Shown: positions 61,528 through 64,000 of the stretch, in pieces
Position numbering within the stretch: the first letter of the stretch is position 1
Layout of the letters: every line of letters begins with the position of its first letter
Origin: Albidovulum sp.
Lineage (GTDB): Bacteria > Pseudomonadota > Alphaproteobacteria > Rhodobacterales > Rhodobacteraceae
Length of the DNA: 64,000 bases
Assembly (NCBI GenBank): GCA_020637635.1
Contig: JACKKB010000003.1
Span: 124,001-188,000, forward strand
Direction of reading: 5' to 3'
The notes under the pieces: model-generated
The model's database searches: none
Seen by the model: the letters and a program-made list of their open reading frames with translations, nothing else
What the model was told of the DNA's origin: nothing
Translations under genes and position numbers: made by a program

Positions 61528-61749
61528 CGCGCGCCGAATTCGACCCTCCGGCACGCACCCCGCGCGCCTCACCTCGCACCACGCAGGCCGCACCTCGCGC
61601 GCCGCGCGCGCTCGCCCCGCGCGAAAGTGCCGCGCCTAGGTGCCGGGGCGGTTACTCTTGACGCGACTTCCGCTTCAGTCATTCTAGGCGTGACCGGGCG
61701 TCGGGCCATCTGGAGCCGGCGCGCCCCGCATCAGCCAGAGGATTGCCGC

Positions 61750-62925
<1,176 letters not shown>

Positions 62926-62956
62926 GCGCCAGCCGGCACGAAGAATTCGTCACCAG

Positions 62957-62993
62957 GCACGGGCGCAATAATGTTGCGCCCGTGCTTTCATTT
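62957..62993 (+). terminator. strong hairpin between phaA and phaB
   Basis: A perfect 12-base-pair stem (GCACGGGCGCAA) closes a 5-base loop and is followed by TTTCATTT. It looks like an intrinsic terminator with an imperfect T-run, so it could reduce read-through from phaA into phaB, or phaB may have its own promoter. Confidence 0.7.
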
Positions 62994-63033
62994 GGGTAAC
63001 AGGATTTCAAGGCAAATCCAACGAGGAGGAATC

Positions 63034-63759
63034 ATGTCGAGAGTTGCTCTGGTCACCGGAGGGTCGCGTGGTATCGGCGCGGCGATCTCTGTCGCGCTCA
63101 AGGCGGCAGGCTACAAGGTCGCGGCGAACTACGCCGGCAACGATGAAGCCGCAAATGCCTTTACCAAGGAGACCGGCATCCCGACCTACAAGTGGTCCGT
63201 CGCCGATTACGACGCCTGCGCGGCCGGCATTGCCAAGGTCGAGGCCGATCTCGGCCCGGTAGACGTGCTCGTGAACAATGCCGGCATCACCCGGGACGCG
63301 ATGTTCCACCGCATGACCCCCGCGCAGTGGAAAGAGGTGATCGACACCAACCTCTCGGGCCTCTTCAACATGACCCACCCGCTCTGGTCGGGCATGCGCG
63401 ACCGCAAGTTCGGCCGCGTCATCTCGATCTCCTCGATCAATGGCCAGAAGGGCCAGGCCGGCCAGGCGAACTATTCTGCCGCCAAATCGGGCGATCTCGG
63501 CTTTACCAAGGCGCTGGCGCAGGAAGGCGCACGCGCCGGCATCACCGTGAACGCGATCTGCCCGGGCTACATCGGGACCGAGATGGTCAGGGCCATCGAC
63601 GAGAAGGTGCTGAACGAACGGATCATTCCCCTGATTCCGGTCGGCCGGCTGGGCGAGCCGGAGGAGATCGCCCGGTGCGTGGTGTTCCTTGCTTCCGACG
63701 AGGCGGGATTCATCACCGGTTCGACCATTTCCGCCAACGGCGGTCAGTACTTCGTCTGA
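63034..63759 (+). CDS. phaB: acetoacetyl-CoA reductase
   Basis: A 241-residue SDR. It has TGGSRGIG, NNAGITRDAMFHRM, the catalytic SISS...NYSAAK set and VNAICPGYIGTEMV. It reduces acetoacetyl-CoA to (R)-3-hydroxybutyryl-CoA with NADPH. GAGGAGGA precedes the ATG. The order phaA-phaB is the usual one in Rhodobacteraceae. Confidence 0.97.
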   Translation: MSRVALVTGGSRGIGAAISVALKAAGYKVAANYAGNDEAANAFTKETGIPTYKWSVADYDACAAGIAKVEADLGPVDVLVNNAGITRDAMFHRMTPAQWKEVIDTNLSGLFNMTHPLWSGMRDRKFGRVISISSINGQKGQAGQANYSAAKSGDLGFTKALAQEGARAGITVNAICPGYIGTEMVRAIDEKVLNERIIPLIPVGRLGEPEEIARCVVFLASDEAGFITGSTISANGGQYFV

Positions 63760-63777
63760 CCCTGACCTGGCGGACGG

Positions 63778-63801
63778 GGGCCGGTCTTCGCGGGCCGGCC
63801 C
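63778..63801 (+). terminator. probable intrinsic terminator after phaB
   Basis: A 7-base-pair GGGCCGG/CCGGCCC stem with a 10-base loop is followed by TTTC, 18 bases after the phaB stop. Confidence 0.55.
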
Positions 63802-63878
63802 TTTCGCATGTCTGTCGTGCGGACCGGCCGGGGGCGGCCGGGCCGTCGCGGAAGCACCGAGGCACGAAAGGAAGCCGC

Positions 63879-64000
63879 ATGACGCGGAAGGCAGCCACCG
63901 CGACCGGTTTTCTGGCGGTTCTTCTCTGGGCGCTGCTCGCGGCGCTCACGGTCGCGACGGCGCCGATGCCGGCCCTGCTTCTGAACGCCCTGACCTTTGC
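63879..64000 (+). CDS. DMT-superfamily (EamA-type) exporter, 3' truncated by window edge
   Basis: Only the first 40 codons or so are present: MTRKAATATGFLAVLLWALLA, then ALTVATAPMPALLLNALTF. Two hydrophobic segments separated by a short turn match the start of EamA/YddG-like exporters, where G-x-x-x-x-x-L-W-x is common. GAAAGGAAG precedes the ATG. The assignment rests on the N-terminus alone. Confidence 0.65.
   Translation, partial: MTRKAATATGFLAVLLWALLAALTVATAPMPALLLNALTF

Noticed and set aside
61550..61640. CGCG-rich low-complexity stretch before phaA
   Set aside because: No regular repeat unit, hairpin with T-run or promoter could be defined.

Overview
The window is GC-rich DNA with strong GC bias at third codon positions. 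Its gene content points to an alphaproteobacterium of the Rhodobacteraceae/Paracoccaceae type: a polyhydroxybutyrate pair phaA-phaB, an argH / small lipoprotein / tlpA arrangement, a DctM-type TRAP remnant and several sugar-type ABC importers. This assignment is inferred from gene content; no rRNA or tRNA gene is visible.

Layout. (0) 1-0.7 kb: 3' part of a PatB/MalY aminotransferase. (A) 1.4-17.5 kb: a 14-gene minus-strand operon reading from 15.4 kb down to 1.4 kb. It encodes ABC ATPase, binding protein, two permeases, a short SnoaL protein, a histidinol-dehydrogenase-like enzyme, a two-domain SnoaL protein, an SDR, a LacI regulator, a second two-domain SnoaL protein, a bicupin, a core MetE-like methyltransferase, an alpha/beta hydrolase and an RraA-like protein. 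Most junctions overlap by 1 or 4 bases. Two more two-domain SnoaL genes diverge on the plus strand. (B) 17.5-27.3 kb: a partly eroded methyl-transfer island. Intact: a UroD-family methyltransferase, an HpcH/HpaI aldolase, an LVIVD-repeat protein, a 2-hydroxyacid dehydrogenase and a four-helix haem-b-like membrane protein. Decayed: a TRAP dctM, two lacI genes, a metF-like fragment, a corrinoid protein and an IS3 scar. (C) 27.9-43.5 kb: a tetronate-type module (OtnI, OtnC, OtnK, LtnD-like), an aldo-keto reductase, another two-domain SnoaL protein, a second aldolase, a second bicupin, a complete ABC importer and its divergent LacI; also a decayed second copy of the LVIVD gene next to a second haem-b-like gene. 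(D) 44.1-52.4 kb: two two-domain SnoaL proteins, an AtzG-like small protein with an amidase, a second histidinol-dehydrogenase-like enzyme, and an ABC importer closely related to that of locus A but lacking its own ATPase. (E) 52.5-64 kb: backbone genes (IS6 scar, receiver-domain protein, lytic transglycosylase, cupin protein, aminotransferase, Usp, argH, tlpA, tag, EAL protein, phaA, phaB, DMT exporter).

How they may work together. Loci A, C and D repeat one theme: LacI-controlled uptake of a sugar-like solute, one to five SnoaL/NTF2-fold proteins, NAD-dependent oxidation, a metal bicupin, and aldolase/RraA-type C-C cleavage. Eight SnoaL proteins carrying about fifteen NTF2-like domains lie within 48 kb. 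LacI-type operators (TGNAANCGNTTNCA class) can be read upstream of the main units. The substrate is not identifiable from sequence; methyltransferases of the MetE and UroD folds suggest a methylated compound, which is inference. The co-occurrence of these parts is the most likely undescribed system here.
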